Source: Reyranella sp.
GTDB taxonomy: Bacteria; Pseudomonadota; Alphaproteobacteria; Reyranellales; Reyranellaceae
Direction of reading: 5' to 3'
NCBI GenBank assembly: GCA_029946105.1
Contig: JAQSDW010000107.1
Coordinates: 1 to 39,209, forward strand
DNA length: 39,209 nt
Position 1 is the first letter of the stretch. Each line of letters starts with the position of its first letter. Below the pieces are notes generated by a model that searched no databases, had not been told where the DNA came from, and was given only the letters and a program-made list of their open reading frames with translations. Shown here piece by piece: positions 16,992 through 25,294 of this stretch. Position numbers and translations under genes: made by a program.

Positions 16992-18041
16992 ATGAAGCCG
17001 ACGACATCTGCAACAGCCATCAGCTCGCACTTGGTCGTCCGGCCGGAGTGGCTCGCGCGCCGTCGCGAGGAAATCCTCGAGCCCGGCCTGCCGATCGTCG
17101 ATCCGCACCATCACCTGATCGACCGGCCGGAGAGCGGCTGCTACCTGATGCCGGACCTGTTGGCCGATATCGCCAGCGACCACAACATCGTGGCAACCGT
17201 CTATCTGGAATGGCTCTCGATGTATCGCGCCGATGGGCCGGTCGAGATGCGGCCGGTGGGCGAGATCGAGTTCGCCAATGGCGTCGCGGCGATGAGCGCC
17301 AGCGGCGGCTACGGTACGCCGCGCCTCTGCGCCGGCATCGTCGGCCACGCCGACCTCATGGTGGGCGCGCGCGTGGCCAAGGTGCTGGAGGCGATGATCG
17401 TGGCGGGCGGCGGCCGGTTCCGTGGCATTCGCTACATCGCCTCGAGCGATCCGGAACAGGCCCAGTGGGGCGCCACGGCCGTCCGGCCGGAGCGGTTGCT
17501 GCTCGACAAGAAGCTGCGCGAAGGATTCGCGCAACTGGCACCGCTCGGCCTCAGCTTCGATGCCTGGGTCTACCATCCGCAGCTTGGTGATCTGGTTGAT
17601 CTTGCGCGCGCGTTCCCGGGAACGCCGATCATGCTCAACCATGTCGGCGGCCCGATCGGCCTCGGCCGCTACAAGGGCAAGCGTGACGAGGTCTTCGCCG
17701 ACTGGAGCGCGCGCATTCGCGAACTGGCGGCGTGCCCCAACGTACACGTAAAGCTGGGCGGACTCGGCATGAAGATGTTCGGCTTCGACGTCCACGAGGG
17801 CGACCTGCCGCCGAGCTCAGAGCAACTCGCGGCGGTCTGGCGGCCCTACGTCGAGACCTGCATCGAGGCCTTTGGCCCAAGCCGCGCGATGTTCGAAAGC
17901 AACTTCCCGGTGGACAAGGGCTCGTACGGCTACGGTGTCTACTGGAACGCCTGCAAGCGCATGGCGCAGGCGGCGAGTGCCGGCGAGAAGGCCGACCTGT
18001 TCCACGGCGCCGCGTCGCGATTCTACCGGCTCGGCATTTGA
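16992..18041 (+). CDS. Amidohydrolase family protein (TIM-barrel metal-dependent hydrolase, PDC-hydrolase-like)
   Basis: This 349-residue TIM-barrel hydrolase belongs to the amidohydrolase-2 group that includes 2-pyrone-4,6-dicarboxylate hydrolase and gamma-resorcylate decarboxylase relatives. The first metal/catalytic motif is DPHHHLID (37-44, H39-x-H41). Later active-site strands are WVYHPQ, ILNHVGGP-like MLNHVGGPIG, VHVKLGGLGM, and FESNFPVD near the end, with its catalytic Asp. The ATG has GGGAG 7 nt upstream. The acyl-CoA dehydrogenase gene lies 122 bp downstream, so both may serve breakdown of an aromatic or lactone substrate, but the substrate is not visible. It is slightly longer than many relatives because of the N-terminal 30 residues. 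Confidence 0.88.
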   Translation: MKPTTSATAISSHLVVRPEWLARRREEILEPGLPIVDPHHHLIDRPESGCYLMPDLLADIASDHNIVATVYLEWLSMYRADGPVEMRPVGEIEFANGVAAMSASGGYGTPRLCAGIVGHADLMVGARVAKVLEAMIVAGGGRFRGIRYIASSDPEQAQWGATAVRPERLLLDKKLREGFAQLAPLGLSFDAWVYHPQLGDLVDLARAFPGTPIMLNHVGGPIGLGRYKGKRDEVFADWSARIRELAACPNVHVKLGGLGMKMFGFDVHEGDLPPSSEQLAAVWRPYVETCIEAFGPSRAMFESNFPVDKGSYGYGVYWNACKRMAQAASAGEKADLFHGAASRFYRLGI

Positions 18042-18068
18042 GTGAAAGGTCGCCGGGGTCGGTGCGTC

Positions 18069-18096
18069 ACGCGAAACGCTATACGCGAAACGCTAT
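18069..18096 (+). repeat. Perfect tandem direct repeat, 14 bp x 2, before the acyl-CoA dehydrogenase gene
   Basis: ACGCGAAACGCTAT occurs twice without a gap (18069-18082 and 18083-18096). It lies just upstream of a TTGACC that could be a -35 box. The position suits a transcription factor site acting on the downstream gene. Confidence 0.75.
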
Positions 18097-18100
18097 GAGA

Positions 18101-18128
18101 TTGACCTCGTCCGTGCGGCCTGTAGGAA
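18101..18128 (+). promoter_or_regulatory. Possible sigma70-type promoter for the acyl-CoA dehydrogenase gene
   Basis: TTGACC (18101-18106) and TAGGAA (18123-18128) are spaced by 16 nt, about 35 nt before the ATG. The -35 is good and the -10 weak. A 14-bp tandem repeat ends 4 nt upstream of the -35, as an activator site would. Confidence 0.35.
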
Positions 18129-18163
18129 ATAGAAGCCAATTCGACCGATGCAGAGGAATCCCG

Positions 18164-19429
18164 ATGAAGTCTAAAGCAGCGCCAGCCGTCCGGCCCGATC
18201 TCGACGCCGAGCTCAACAACCTCGCCATGTCGAAGGAGGTGCAGCCGCTCTTCGATGCGGTCAAGAAGCACATCGCGGAAAACGTCGCGCCGATCGTCGA
18301 GGAGTTCTTCCGTCTGGGCGAAGGCCGCAAGGACCGGTGGAGTTGGGCCCCCGGCCAGCTCGAGCTCCTGGAGACGGCCAAGGACAAAGCCAAGAAGGCC
18401 GGCCTGTGGAACTTCTTCCTGCCGACATCGGAGATCGGTCGCGGCCTCACCAACCTCGACTACGCCTATATCGCCGCCGAGCTCGGCAAGTATCCGCTCG
18501 CCTCTGAATCGCTCAACTGCTCGGCGCCTGATACCGGCAACATGGAAGTGCTGGAGCGGGTCGGCACGCCCGAGCAGAAGGAGAAGTGGCTGAAGCCGCT
18601 GCTCAACGGCGAAATCCGCTCGGCCTACGCCATGACGGAGCCGGGCGTGGCCTCGTCGGATGCGAAGAACATCGCCACGCGCGCCGAGCTGGTCGGCAAC
18701 GAGTGGGTGATCAACGGGGAAAAGTACTATATCTCCGGCGCCGGCGACCCGCGCTGCAAGATCATGATCGTCATGGTCAAGACCAGCCCCGACGCCTCGC
18801 CGCAGTTCCAGCAGTCGCAGATCCTCGTGCCGATGGGCACACCCGGCCTCGAGATCGTAGGGCCAATGACCGTGTTCGGCCACGATCACGCGCCGCGTGG
18901 CCACATGCACCTGAAGTTCAACAACTGCCGTGTGCCGGCCGAGAACATCCTGTTGGGCGAGGGGCGCGGCTTCGAGATCAGCCAGGTCCGCCTTGGCCCC
19001 GGCCGCATTCATCACTGCATGCGCTCGATCGGCTCGGCCGAAAAGGCGCTCGACCTGATGGTCAAGCGCGGTGCCACACGCACCGCCTTCGGCAAGCAGA
19101 TCATCCAGCTCGGCAAGAACCTCGAGCTGGTGAGTCGTGCGCGCATCGAGATCGAGGCGATGCGCCTCATGGTGCTGAAGGCCGCCAAGGCGATGGACGT
19201 GCTGGGCAACCGCGACGCCCGCGTCTGGGTCAGCATGGTCAAGGCGATGGTGCCGGAGAAGGTCTGCACCATCATCGACCAGGCGATCCAGATCCATGGC
19301 GCCACCGGCATCTCGCAGTGGTCGCCCTTGTCCGAGATGTATGTCAACCAACGGCATCTGCGCTTCGCCGACGGCCCCGACGAGGTGCATCACATGGTGG
19401 TGGGGCGCGCCGAATTGAGCCGGCATTAG
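18164..19429 (+). CDS. Acyl-CoA dehydrogenase (ACAD10/11-like subgroup)
   Basis: This FAD flavoprotein introduces a 2,3 double bond in an acyl-CoA and passes electrons to ETF. It has 421 residues. The N-terminal helical domain is followed by the FAD signature AYAMTEPGVASSDAKNI (about 154-170) and WVINGEKYYISGAGDPRCK in the beta domain. The C-terminal helical domain contains RTAFGKQI and, near the end, QIHGATGIS and RFADGPDEVHHMVVGR. The ADGPDEVH motif is typical of the ACAD10/11-like group, which often accepts unusual or hydroxylated acyl chains. The start has AGAGGA 6 nt upstream. An MFS gene follows 18 bp later. Confidence 0.93.
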   Translation: MKSKAAPAVRPDLDAELNNLAMSKEVQPLFDAVKKHIAENVAPIVEEFFRLGEGRKDRWSWAPGQLELLETAKDKAKKAGLWNFFLPTSEIGRGLTNLDYAYIAAELGKYPLASESLNCSAPDTGNMEVLERVGTPEQKEKWLKPLLNGEIRSAYAMTEPGVASSDAKNIATRAELVGNEWVINGEKYYISGAGDPRCKIMIVMVKTSPDASPQFQQSQILVPMGTPGLEIVGPMTVFGHDHAPRGHMHLKFNNCRVPAENILLGEGRGFEISQVRLGPGRIHHCMRSIGSAEKALDLMVKRGATRTAFGKQIIQLGKNLELVSRARIEIEAMRLMVLKAAKAMDVLGNRDARVWVSMVKAMVPEKVCTIIDQAIQIHGATGISQWSPLSEMYVNQRHLRFADGPDEVHHMVVGRAELSRH

Positions 19430-19447
19430 AGGGGAAATCCCCCACTG

Positions 19448-20719
19448 ATGTCGCCAGCTCTTCGGCGACAAGGTCTGGCGATCGTCGCAACGCTGGCCAC
19501 CGCCTACGTCGCCAGCCACTTCTTCAGGGCGTCGAACGTCACGATCGGTCTCGACCTGATGCGCGATCTGCACATCGGGCCTGAGGCACTGGGCGCCCTG
19601 ACCGGCGCCTTCTTCTTCGGCTTTTCGGCGATGCAGATTCCCTGCGGCTTTTTCTTCGACCGCTACGGTCCACGCCGCACGGTGTCCGGGATGCTGCTGC
19701 TGGCGGTGGCGGGGGCGACGCTGTTCACCCTGGCGCCCTCCTGGCCGCTGATGCTGACGGGGCGCGCGCTGATGGGCGCGGGCTTCGGCGTCATGCTCAT
19801 CGGCACCATGGTGGTGATCGCGCGCTGGTTTCCGCCCGACCGGTTCTCGACGCTGTCGGGAATCGTGCTGTCGATCGGGTTGATGGGCAATCTGCTCGCC
19901 ACCACGCCGCTGGCCTGGGGCACCGAGCTGATCGGCTGGCGCGGCGTGTTCGCGATCGTGGTCGTCTTTGCCGCCATCGCAGCCCTTGCCGTCTGGCTGA
20001 TCGTTCGCGATGCGCCACCCGGCCATCCGTTCCTGGAGCGGAAGGCCGAGACGCCAGCGGAGATGATGCGTGGCCTGGGCGAGGTGCTGCGCAACCCGAC
20101 GCTGCCCTTCATTTTGGTGCTGAACTTCTGCAACTACGCCTGCACCTTCACGGTACAGGGATTGTGGGGCGGGCCGTTCCTGCGCGAGGTGCACGGCCTC
20201 AGCAGGATCGAATCGGGAAACGTGCTGCTGGCTGCCGTGATCGCCTATCAGTGCGGCATGCTGGTGTTCGGCCCACTCGATCGCGTGCTCGATACCCGCA
20301 AGTGGATTGCCATGGGCGGAACGGCGACGATCGCCACGATCCTGGGCATGCTTGCCCTCTGGGGACATCCGCCGCTTTGGCTGGCCATCGGCGCGATCAT
20401 TGCCATTGGCTTCCTCAGCGCCTCCAGCACCATGGTCATGACCCATGGCCGCGGCATCTTTCCCGATCGCCTGATTGGCCGCGGCATGGCGACCATGAAC
20501 ACCAGCGTGATGCTGGGCGTCGGCTGCATGCAGACGCTGTCGGGAGTCATCTTGGGGGCGTTCGTGCCCTTGGCCGATGGCGCGCGCTCGGAGACGGCTT
20601 ATCGCACCTTGTTCGGCTTCATGTGCGTGGTGCTGCTGGTGGCGATGACCGTCTATGGCCGGGCAGCCGACATCAAGCCGAGCGACGAGCTGCGCGACAG
20701 GCAGGCGGGACGCCGCTGA
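19448..20719 (+). CDS. MFS transporter, 12-helix
   Basis: This is an inner-membrane transporter of 423 residues with about twelve hydrophobic segments. A motif A-like loop is seen after helix 2 (GFFFDRYGPRRTVSGM, where G..DR.G.R is the family hallmark). It is probably a secondary importer or exporter of a small organic acid: it lies 18 bp after the acyl-CoA dehydrogenase stop and likely shares its transcript. The gap is AGGGGAAATCCCCC, which can fold into a small hairpin that may mask the ribosome site. The substrate is not visible in the sequence. It converges with the following TctC-type gene, 31 bp between stops. Confidence 0.87.
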   Translation: MSPALRRQGLAIVATLATAYVASHFFRASNVTIGLDLMRDLHIGPEALGALTGAFFFGFSAMQIPCGFFFDRYGPRRTVSGMLLLAVAGATLFTLAPSWPLMLTGRALMGAGFGVMLIGTMVVIARWFPPDRFSTLSGIVLSIGLMGNLLATTPLAWGTELIGWRGVFAIVVVFAAIAALAVWLIVRDAPPGHPFLERKAETPAEMMRGLGEVLRNPTLPFILVLNFCNYACTFTVQGLWGGPFLREVHGLSRIESGNVLLAAVIAYQCGMLVFGPLDRVLDTRKWIAMGGTATIATILGMLALWGHPPLWLAIGAIIAIGFLSASSTMVMTHGRGIFPDRLIGRGMATMNTSVMLGVGCMQTLSGVILGAFVPLADGARSETAYRTLFGFMCVVLLVAMTVYGRAADIKPSDELRDRQAGRR

Positions 20720-20750
20720 GAAGCATGTAACGCGGGAAGCGTGTCGCGGC

Positions 20751-21761
20751 CTATTCGGCCTTGGCGCCGGAGGCCGCGATGATGGGCAGCCAGATCGCCT
20801 GGTCGTCCGCGATCAGCTTGCGGGCGGCTTCGGGCGAACTCGGCGGCAGGATCTCGAAGCCCTGAACCAGGAACTTCTCCTTCACCGCAGGGATTTGGGC
20901 GATGCGGTTGATCTCGGTATTGAAGCGCGTGACGATCGCGGGCGGCGTGTTCGCGGGCACTGCATAGCCCAGCCAACCGGCGACCACGAAGTCAGGCACG
21001 CCCGCTTCCATCATGGTCGGCATGTCGGGCAGCATGACCGTTCGGTCCTTGCTGGTGACGGCGAGCGCCTTCAGCTTGCCGGCCTTGATCTGGCTCAGCA
21101 CGGTCGGCGCGTTGAAAAAGCCCATCGTCACTTCGCCGTTGATCACGGCGAGGACCGCGGCCGGCGCGCCACGGTAGGGCACATGCTGTAGCTTGATCCC
21201 CGCGCGCTGCTCGAGGGTGACGCCGGACATGTGAAGGCTGCTGCCGACACCGCTCGAACCATAGGTGAGCTGATCCGGCTTGGCCTTCGCCTGCGCGATC
21301 ACGTCGGCGACGGTCGTGGCCGGGTTGGTGGGAGCGACGACCATCACATTGGGGAGGACGCCGGTGGTGGCGACCGGCGCGAAATCCTTCAGTGGATCGT
21401 AGCCCGGCGCCTTGTAGAGCCCCATGTTGAAGACCATCGTGCCCTGTGAGGTCAGCAGCAGGGTGTAGCCGTCGGCCGGCGCCCGTGCGCCCTCCGTGGT
21501 CCCTATGACGCCGCCCGCGCCGCCCTTGTTGTCGACGACGACGGGCTGGCCGAGCGCCTTGGCGAGTTCCTCGGCGAAGATGCGTCCGACGGTGTCGGCG
21601 CCGGAGCCCGCCGCGAACGGCACGATCATGCGGATCGTGCGCTCCGGCCAGTCGGCGGCCCAGGCTGCCGCCGGCATGAGCAACAGGGTGCCGGCCAGGG
21701 CAGGCCTCAAGGCGTGTCCGAAGGCTTGGCGTCGTGTCAGAACCTGTCGTGACGAGATCAT
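20751..21761 (-). CDS. Tripartite tricarboxylate transporter substrate-binding protein (TctC/Bug family)
   Basis: This periplasmic binding protein has 336 residues. It has a Tat-like signal (LTRRQAFGHALRPALAG) with cleavage near AWAA, then WPERTIRMIVPFAAGSGADTVGRIFAEEL, the standard Bug start, and VVDNKGGAGGVIGT, a ligand-pocket loop. The minus-strand frame stays open far upstream to 22193, but the ATG at 21761, with AGGA before it, is the family start. TctA and TctB membrane partners are not here, which is common for Bug proteins. It runs divergently from a paralogue at 21931. The ligand, usually a carboxylate, is not readable. Confidence 0.9.
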   Translation of the reverse strand: MISSRQVLTRRQAFGHALRPALAGTLLLMPAAAWAADWPERTIRMIVPFAAGSGADTVGRIFAEELAKALGQPVVVDNKGGAGGVIGTTEGARAPADGYTLLLTSQGTMVFNMGLYKAPGYDPLKDFAPVATTGVLPNVMVVAPTNPATTVADVIAQAKAKPDQLTYGSSGVGSSLHMSGVTLEQRAGIKLQHVPYRGAPAAVLAVINGEVTMGFFNAPTVLSQIKAGKLKALAVTSKDRTVMLPDMPTMMEAGVPDFVVAGWLGYAVPANTPPAIVTRFNTEINRIAQIPAVKEKFLVQGFEILPPSSPEAARKLIADDQAIWLPIIAASGAKAE

Positions 21762-21821
21762 GGCCGGCCTTTTCCTGGAGCGCAACGCTGAGCGCTTTCT
21801 GCATTTGTAGAGTGCTTTTGT

Positions 21822-21855
21822 GGAGACGATACGGGCTCCGCGAGGTCTCGTCTCC
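21822..21855. repeat. 8-bp inverted repeat in the divergent tctC-like promoter gap
   Basis: GGAGACGA (21822-21829) and its complement TCGTCTCC (21848-21855) are separated by 18 nt, in the 169-bp gap between two divergent TctC-type genes. A shared regulator site is possible. A hairpin in the leader of the right-hand gene is another reading. Confidence 0.4.
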
Positions 21856-21920
21856 TCATAATCATCGCGCTCATCCCCGCATTTTCGCGAGTGACGTGCT
21901 AGCCTCGGCGAAACTATGCC

Positions 21921-21926
21921 GGGAGG
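21921..21926 (+). promoter_or_regulatory. Ribosome binding site deciding the start at 21931
   Basis: GGGAGG lies 4 nt before the ATG at 21931. It rules against the in-frame ATG at 21916, which lies upstream of this site. Confidence 0.7.
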
Positions 21927-21930
21927 AACA

Positions 21931-22929
21931 ATGTCGAAGGTCATCACGCGACGCCGCGCCGTGGCACTGGGTGTGGCCGCCCCGCTGATCTCGCCACTGA
22001 TCTCCGGCGGCGCCGCGGCACAGACACCGTGGCCGTCCAAGCCTGTACGCATCATCGTGCCGTTTCCGCCCGGGCAGGCGGCCGACATCTTCGCGCGGCT
22101 GATGGCCGAGCGGCTGACGGATATCTGGAAGCAGCAGGTCATCGTCGACAACAAGGGCGGCGGCGGCGGCATTCCGGGCATGGAGGCCGGCAAGGCGGCG
22201 GCACCCGACGGCTACACGTTGGTGATCGCCACCAGCGGCACCTTCGGCGTCAATCCCAGCCTCTATCCCGACCTGCCCTACAAGCCGCTGGTCGACTTCA
22301 AGCCGATCACCAACATCATCCGCGGGCCGCTGGTGATCGTGGCTCATCCCAGCTTCCCCGCCAGCACGGTGGCCGAACTGATCGATCTCGCGCGTAAGGA
22401 GCCGGGCAAGCTCTCCTATGCATCGGCCGGCCCCGGCACGGCGCAGCATCTCAGCATGGAGCTATTCAAGCTTCAGGCGAAAGTCGACATCGTGCACGTC
22501 CCCTACAAGGGCTCCGGCCCGGCGATGGCCGATCTGCTGGGCGGCCACGTCAAGCTGATGATGGACAGCACGGCCTCGTCGCTGAGTGCGATCCGCGACG
22601 GCCGCATCAAGGCGCTGGGCGTCACGACGGCGCGCCGCGTGCCGCCGCCGCTCGACCAGGTGCCGTCGATCGGCGAGACCGTGCCGGGCTACGATGCGGC
22701 CGGCTGGTCCGGCCTGGTCGCGCCGGCGAAGACGCCGGACGAGATCGTGAACAAGGTGAATGCCGATCTCACGACCTTGCTGCGCGATCCCGCGGTGCTG
22801 CGCCAGTTCGAGGAGCGGGCGACGCTGGCCGCGCCAATGTCACCCGCCGAGTTCGCAACCTTCATCGCCAAGGATATGGCGACCTGGGCCGAAGTGGTGA
22901 AAGCCACCGGGACCAAGCCCGGCAACTAG
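21931..22929 (+). CDS. Tripartite tricarboxylate transporter substrate-binding protein (TctC/Bug family)
   Basis: This is a second Bug-type binding protein of 332 residues. The signal shows ITRRRAVALGVAAP with cleavage near AAAQ. The mature start WPSKPVRIIVPFPPGQAADI is standard. The pocket loop VIVDNKGGGGGIPG and the strand VPYKGSGPAMADLLGG are also standard for the family. It differs in most positions from the gene on the other strand, so the pair is old or separately acquired. It is convergent with the TRAP binding-protein gene, with only 9 bp between stops. No TctA/TctB gene adjoins. Bug ligands include carboxylates, amino acids and terephthalate-like aromatics. Confidence 0.9.
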   Translation: MSKVITRRRAVALGVAAPLISPLISGGAAAQTPWPSKPVRIIVPFPPGQAADIFARLMAERLTDIWKQQVIVDNKGGGGGIPGMEAGKAAAPDGYTLVIATSGTFGVNPSLYPDLPYKPLVDFKPITNIIRGPLVIVAHPSFPASTVAELIDLARKEPGKLSYASAGPGTAQHLSMELFKLQAKVDIVHVPYKGSGPAMADLLGGHVKLMMDSTASSLSAIRDGRIKALGVTTARRVPPPLDQVPSIGETVPGYDAAGWSGLVAPAKTPDEIVNKVNADLTTLLRDPAVLRQFEERATLAAPMSPAEFATFIAKDMATWAEVVKATGTKPGN

Positions 22930-22938
22930 GGCCTGATC

Positions 22939-23970
22939 TTAGTTCGTCTTCGTGGTCGCGAGGGAGAGCACCTTCTCGAGCGCTTCCTTGCCGGGCAGGC
23001 CCTTCTTTTCGGTCTCGGCCACCCAGTGGTCCCACACCGGCTTGCCCGCGGTGGCGATCAGCTTGTCGCGCATCTCGGGGCTCACCTTGATGATCTCGAG
23101 CTTGCGCTTCTCGAACAGCGGGATCGACTTCTTGTCGGCTTCTTCATAGGCCAGACGCTGGAGGCGGTAGGCCTCGGGCCGGGCGTCTTCCAGGATCTTC
23201 TTGTACTCGTCGGGCAGCGCTTTCCACGCCGTCTGGCTCAGCACCACCGAATTGTGCACGATGCCCAGCTGCATGCCGAGCGTGTACCATTTCGACACTT
23301 CGTGCAGCTTGTAGGCCGTGAAGCTGTAGGTGAAGGGGAACGACGCCGCCTGGAACGTGCCGCGCTCCAGCGCGGTGTAGACTTCCGGTGCCGATACCGA
23401 GGTCGGCACGGCGCCAAGCATCTTCATGGCGTCGCCCAGGCCGCCCAGCGCACGCACCCGCATGCCCTTCCAGTCCTCGAGGTTGCGTGGCGGCTTGCCC
23501 GTGCCCATGAACTCGTACTGCGGCAGCAGCAGGGTCATGAAGTGCATGGAATTCCACTTCGACAATTCGTCGGTCACCGGCTTCCAGGCCTGGTAGGCGT
23601 CCAGCACTCGTGCCTGTGCCTCGAGGTCGGGAATCGGCAGGAACGGCATGTCGAGAACACCCTGCAGCGGAGTCTTCGCCGGCGCGTAGGAATAGGCGAC
23701 GAAAGCGCCCTGGAAGGAGTCGACCTTGATCCCGTCGAGGAAGTCCTTCGCCTCGCCGAGCTGCTCGTTGTACCTGAGGTTGATGATGAAATTGCCGCCG
23801 CTCTTCTCCTTGGCGACCTTCGCGAGGTGCTCGAAGGTCACGGTTGCCGCTCGTGGCGGCCCGTAGAGTGAGAAGGTCCAGGTGACCTTGTCGGCGGCAG
23901 CGGCCGGAAGGGCGCCCAGGATGCCCAGGCCGACGGACAGCAGCAACGCACGCTTGGTGACACGATTCAT
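22939..23970 (-). CDS. TRAP transporter substrate-binding protein, DctP type
   Basis: This periplasmic binding protein has 343 residues from the ATG with GGGAGGAG just upstream (RBS at about 23974-23981); a further in-frame codon at 23985 lies before that site. The signal MNRVTKRALLLSVGLGILGALPAAAA is followed by VTWTFSLYGPPRAATVTFEHLAK. Two middle motifs fit the DctP family: GMRVRALGGLGDAMKMLGAVPTSV, whose Arg binds the substrate carboxylate, and EVYTALERGTFQA. It is third in a dctQ-dctM-dctP order, 16 bp after dctM. Organic acids are the usual ligands of this family; the exact acid is unknown. Confidence 0.92.
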   Translation of the reverse strand: MNRVTKRALLLSVGLGILGALPAAAADKVTWTFSLYGPPRAATVTFEHLAKVAKEKSGGNFIINLRYNEQLGEAKDFLDGIKVDSFQGAFVAYSYAPAKTPLQGVLDMPFLPIPDLEAQARVLDAYQAWKPVTDELSKWNSMHFMTLLLPQYEFMGTGKPPRNLEDWKGMRVRALGGLGDAMKMLGAVPTSVSAPEVYTALERGTFQAASFPFTYSFTAYKLHEVSKWYTLGMQLGIVHNSVVLSQTAWKALPDEYKKILEDARPEAYRLQRLAYEEADKKSIPLFEKRKLEIIKVSPEMRDKLIATAGKPVWDHWVAETEKKGLPGKEALEKVLSLATTKTN

Positions 23971-23986
23971 GGTGACTCCTCCCAAT

Positions 23987-25294
23987 TCAGTCTGCGGTTT
24001 CGACGATGAAGGTGACGATCTCGGGGAATGCCGTCAGCACGCCGAGCGTGACGATGTCGGCGAAGATGAACGGCCAGATGCCCTTGAAGATGTCGCGTAC
24101 GGGAATATCGGGCCGCACGCCGTTCACGACGAACACCACGAGGCCCACGGGCGGCGACAGCGACGCGATGCCGGAAAGTTTGACCAGCACGATGCCGAAC
24201 CAGATCGGGTCGTAGCCCAGCGACATGATCACCGGGAAGATCACGGGCAGCGTCAGCAGGAACATGCCGATGCCCTCAAGCACCGTGCCGAGGATGAAAT
24301 ACAGCAGGTAGATCGCAAGCAGGACCGCGATCGGCGGCATGTTGAGGCTGGTCACCCAGCGCGAGACTTCCTCCGGCATGCCCGAGAAGCCGAGGAAGCG
24401 CACGAAGATCAGCACGCCCCAGATCACGGTGAAGATCATCACGGTGAGCCTCGCCGAATCGAGCAGGCACTGGCGCAGCTCGGCGCGGTTGATGCCGTTC
24501 TTGAGCGCGAAGGCGAACACCGCGAAGGCGCCCAGCGCGCCCGCCTCGGTGGGCGTCGCCCAGCCGAAATACATGCTGAGGAAGATGATCAGGATGACCA
24601 GGAAGATCGGCGAGGTGCTGGGCAGCGACTGGAAACGCTGCGGCCAGGTGTAGCCCGTGATGCGCGGGCCGAGCTCGGGTTTGCGCCAGCAGCGCCAGGT
24701 GATGATCAGGGCGTAGACGAACGCCGACACGATGCCGGGCACGAAGCCGGCGATGAGAAGCTTGCCGATCGACTGCTCGGTGATGATGCCATAGACCACC
24801 AGCAACGTGCTGGGCGGGATCAGCGAATCGAGCGTGGCGCCAGCGGCGCAGACGCCGGCGGCCAGGCGCTTGTCGTACTTCGCCTTCAGCATCTCGGGGA
24901 TCGCCACCTTGGCGAACACGGCGGCAGCCGCACTGCTGGCACCGGAGACCGCCGAGAAACCCGCCACCGCAAACACGGTGCCGGTGGCGAGCCCGCCCGG
25001 CAGCCAGCCGAACCAGCGACGGGCAGCCTCGAAGGCGCTCTGGGTGATGCCGGCGTAATAGGCGAGGTAGCCGATCAGGATGAACATCGGCAGGACCGAC
25101 AGCGTGTAATTGGCGCCCGACGTGTAGGGCGCGATGCCGGCGGTACGGATGCCGGCATCCCAGCCGATCAGCCAGACAAGTCCCGCCGTGCCGGTGATCG
25201 CGCCGGCGAAGGCGAAGCGGACGCCGGCGAAGCACAGGGCGAGCAGGACAACGACGCCAGTACAGCCGATGGTGAGGGGACTGAATTCGATCAT
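23987..25294 (-). CDS. TRAP transporter large permease, DctM type
   Basis: This 435-residue inner-membrane subunit carries the transport pathway and Na+ coupling. About eleven to twelve hydrophobic helices are visible. Conserved stretches include GFSAVSGASSAAAAVFAKVAIPEM in the first half, LDSLIPPSTLLVVYG in the first hairpin region, FGWATPTEAGALGAFAV, and LSPPVGLVVFVVNG in the second half; these repeat the SGSSaA and IPPS elements of the family. The start overlaps the stop of the small permease gene (ATGA, 25291-25294), so the two subunits are translationally coupled. The minus-strand frame extends further upstream but only overlaps dctQ. Confidence 0.93.
   Translation of the reverse strand: MIEFSPLTIGCTGVVVLLALCFAGVRFAFAGAITGTAGLVWLIGWDAGIRTAGIAPYTSGANYTLSVLPMFILIGYLAYYAGITQSAFEAARRWFGWLPGGLATGTVFAVAGFSAVSGASSAAAAVFAKVAIPEMLKAKYDKRLAAGVCAAGATLDSLIPPSTLLVVYGIITEQSIGKLLIAGFVPGIVSAFVYALIITWRCWRKPELGPRITGYTWPQRFQSLPSTSPIFLVILIIFLSMYFGWATPTEAGALGAFAVFAFALKNGINRAELRQCLLDSARLTVMIFTVIWGVLIFVRFLGFSGMPEEVSRWVTSLNMPPIAVLLAIYLLYFILGTVLEGIGMFLLTLPVIFPVIMSLGYDPIWFGIVLVKLSGIASLSPPVGLVVFVVNGVRPDIPVRDIFKGIWPFIFADIVTLGVLTAFPEIVTFIVETAD

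Noticed and set aside
14549..17020. An 823-codon minus-strand frame over the DUF1194 and exporter genes
   Set aside because: Shadow of real plus-strand genes; composition dominated by Arg, His, Gln and Asp with no domain pattern.
18023..20446. An 807-codon minus-strand frame over the acyl-CoA dehydrogenase and MFS genes
   Set aside because: Same shadow effect; no motif, while the plus strand is fully explained.
21762..22193. N-terminal extension of the leftward TctC-type gene
   Set aside because: The frame is open, but the signal peptide and AGGA fix the start at 21761, and the extension lies over the start of the other gene.
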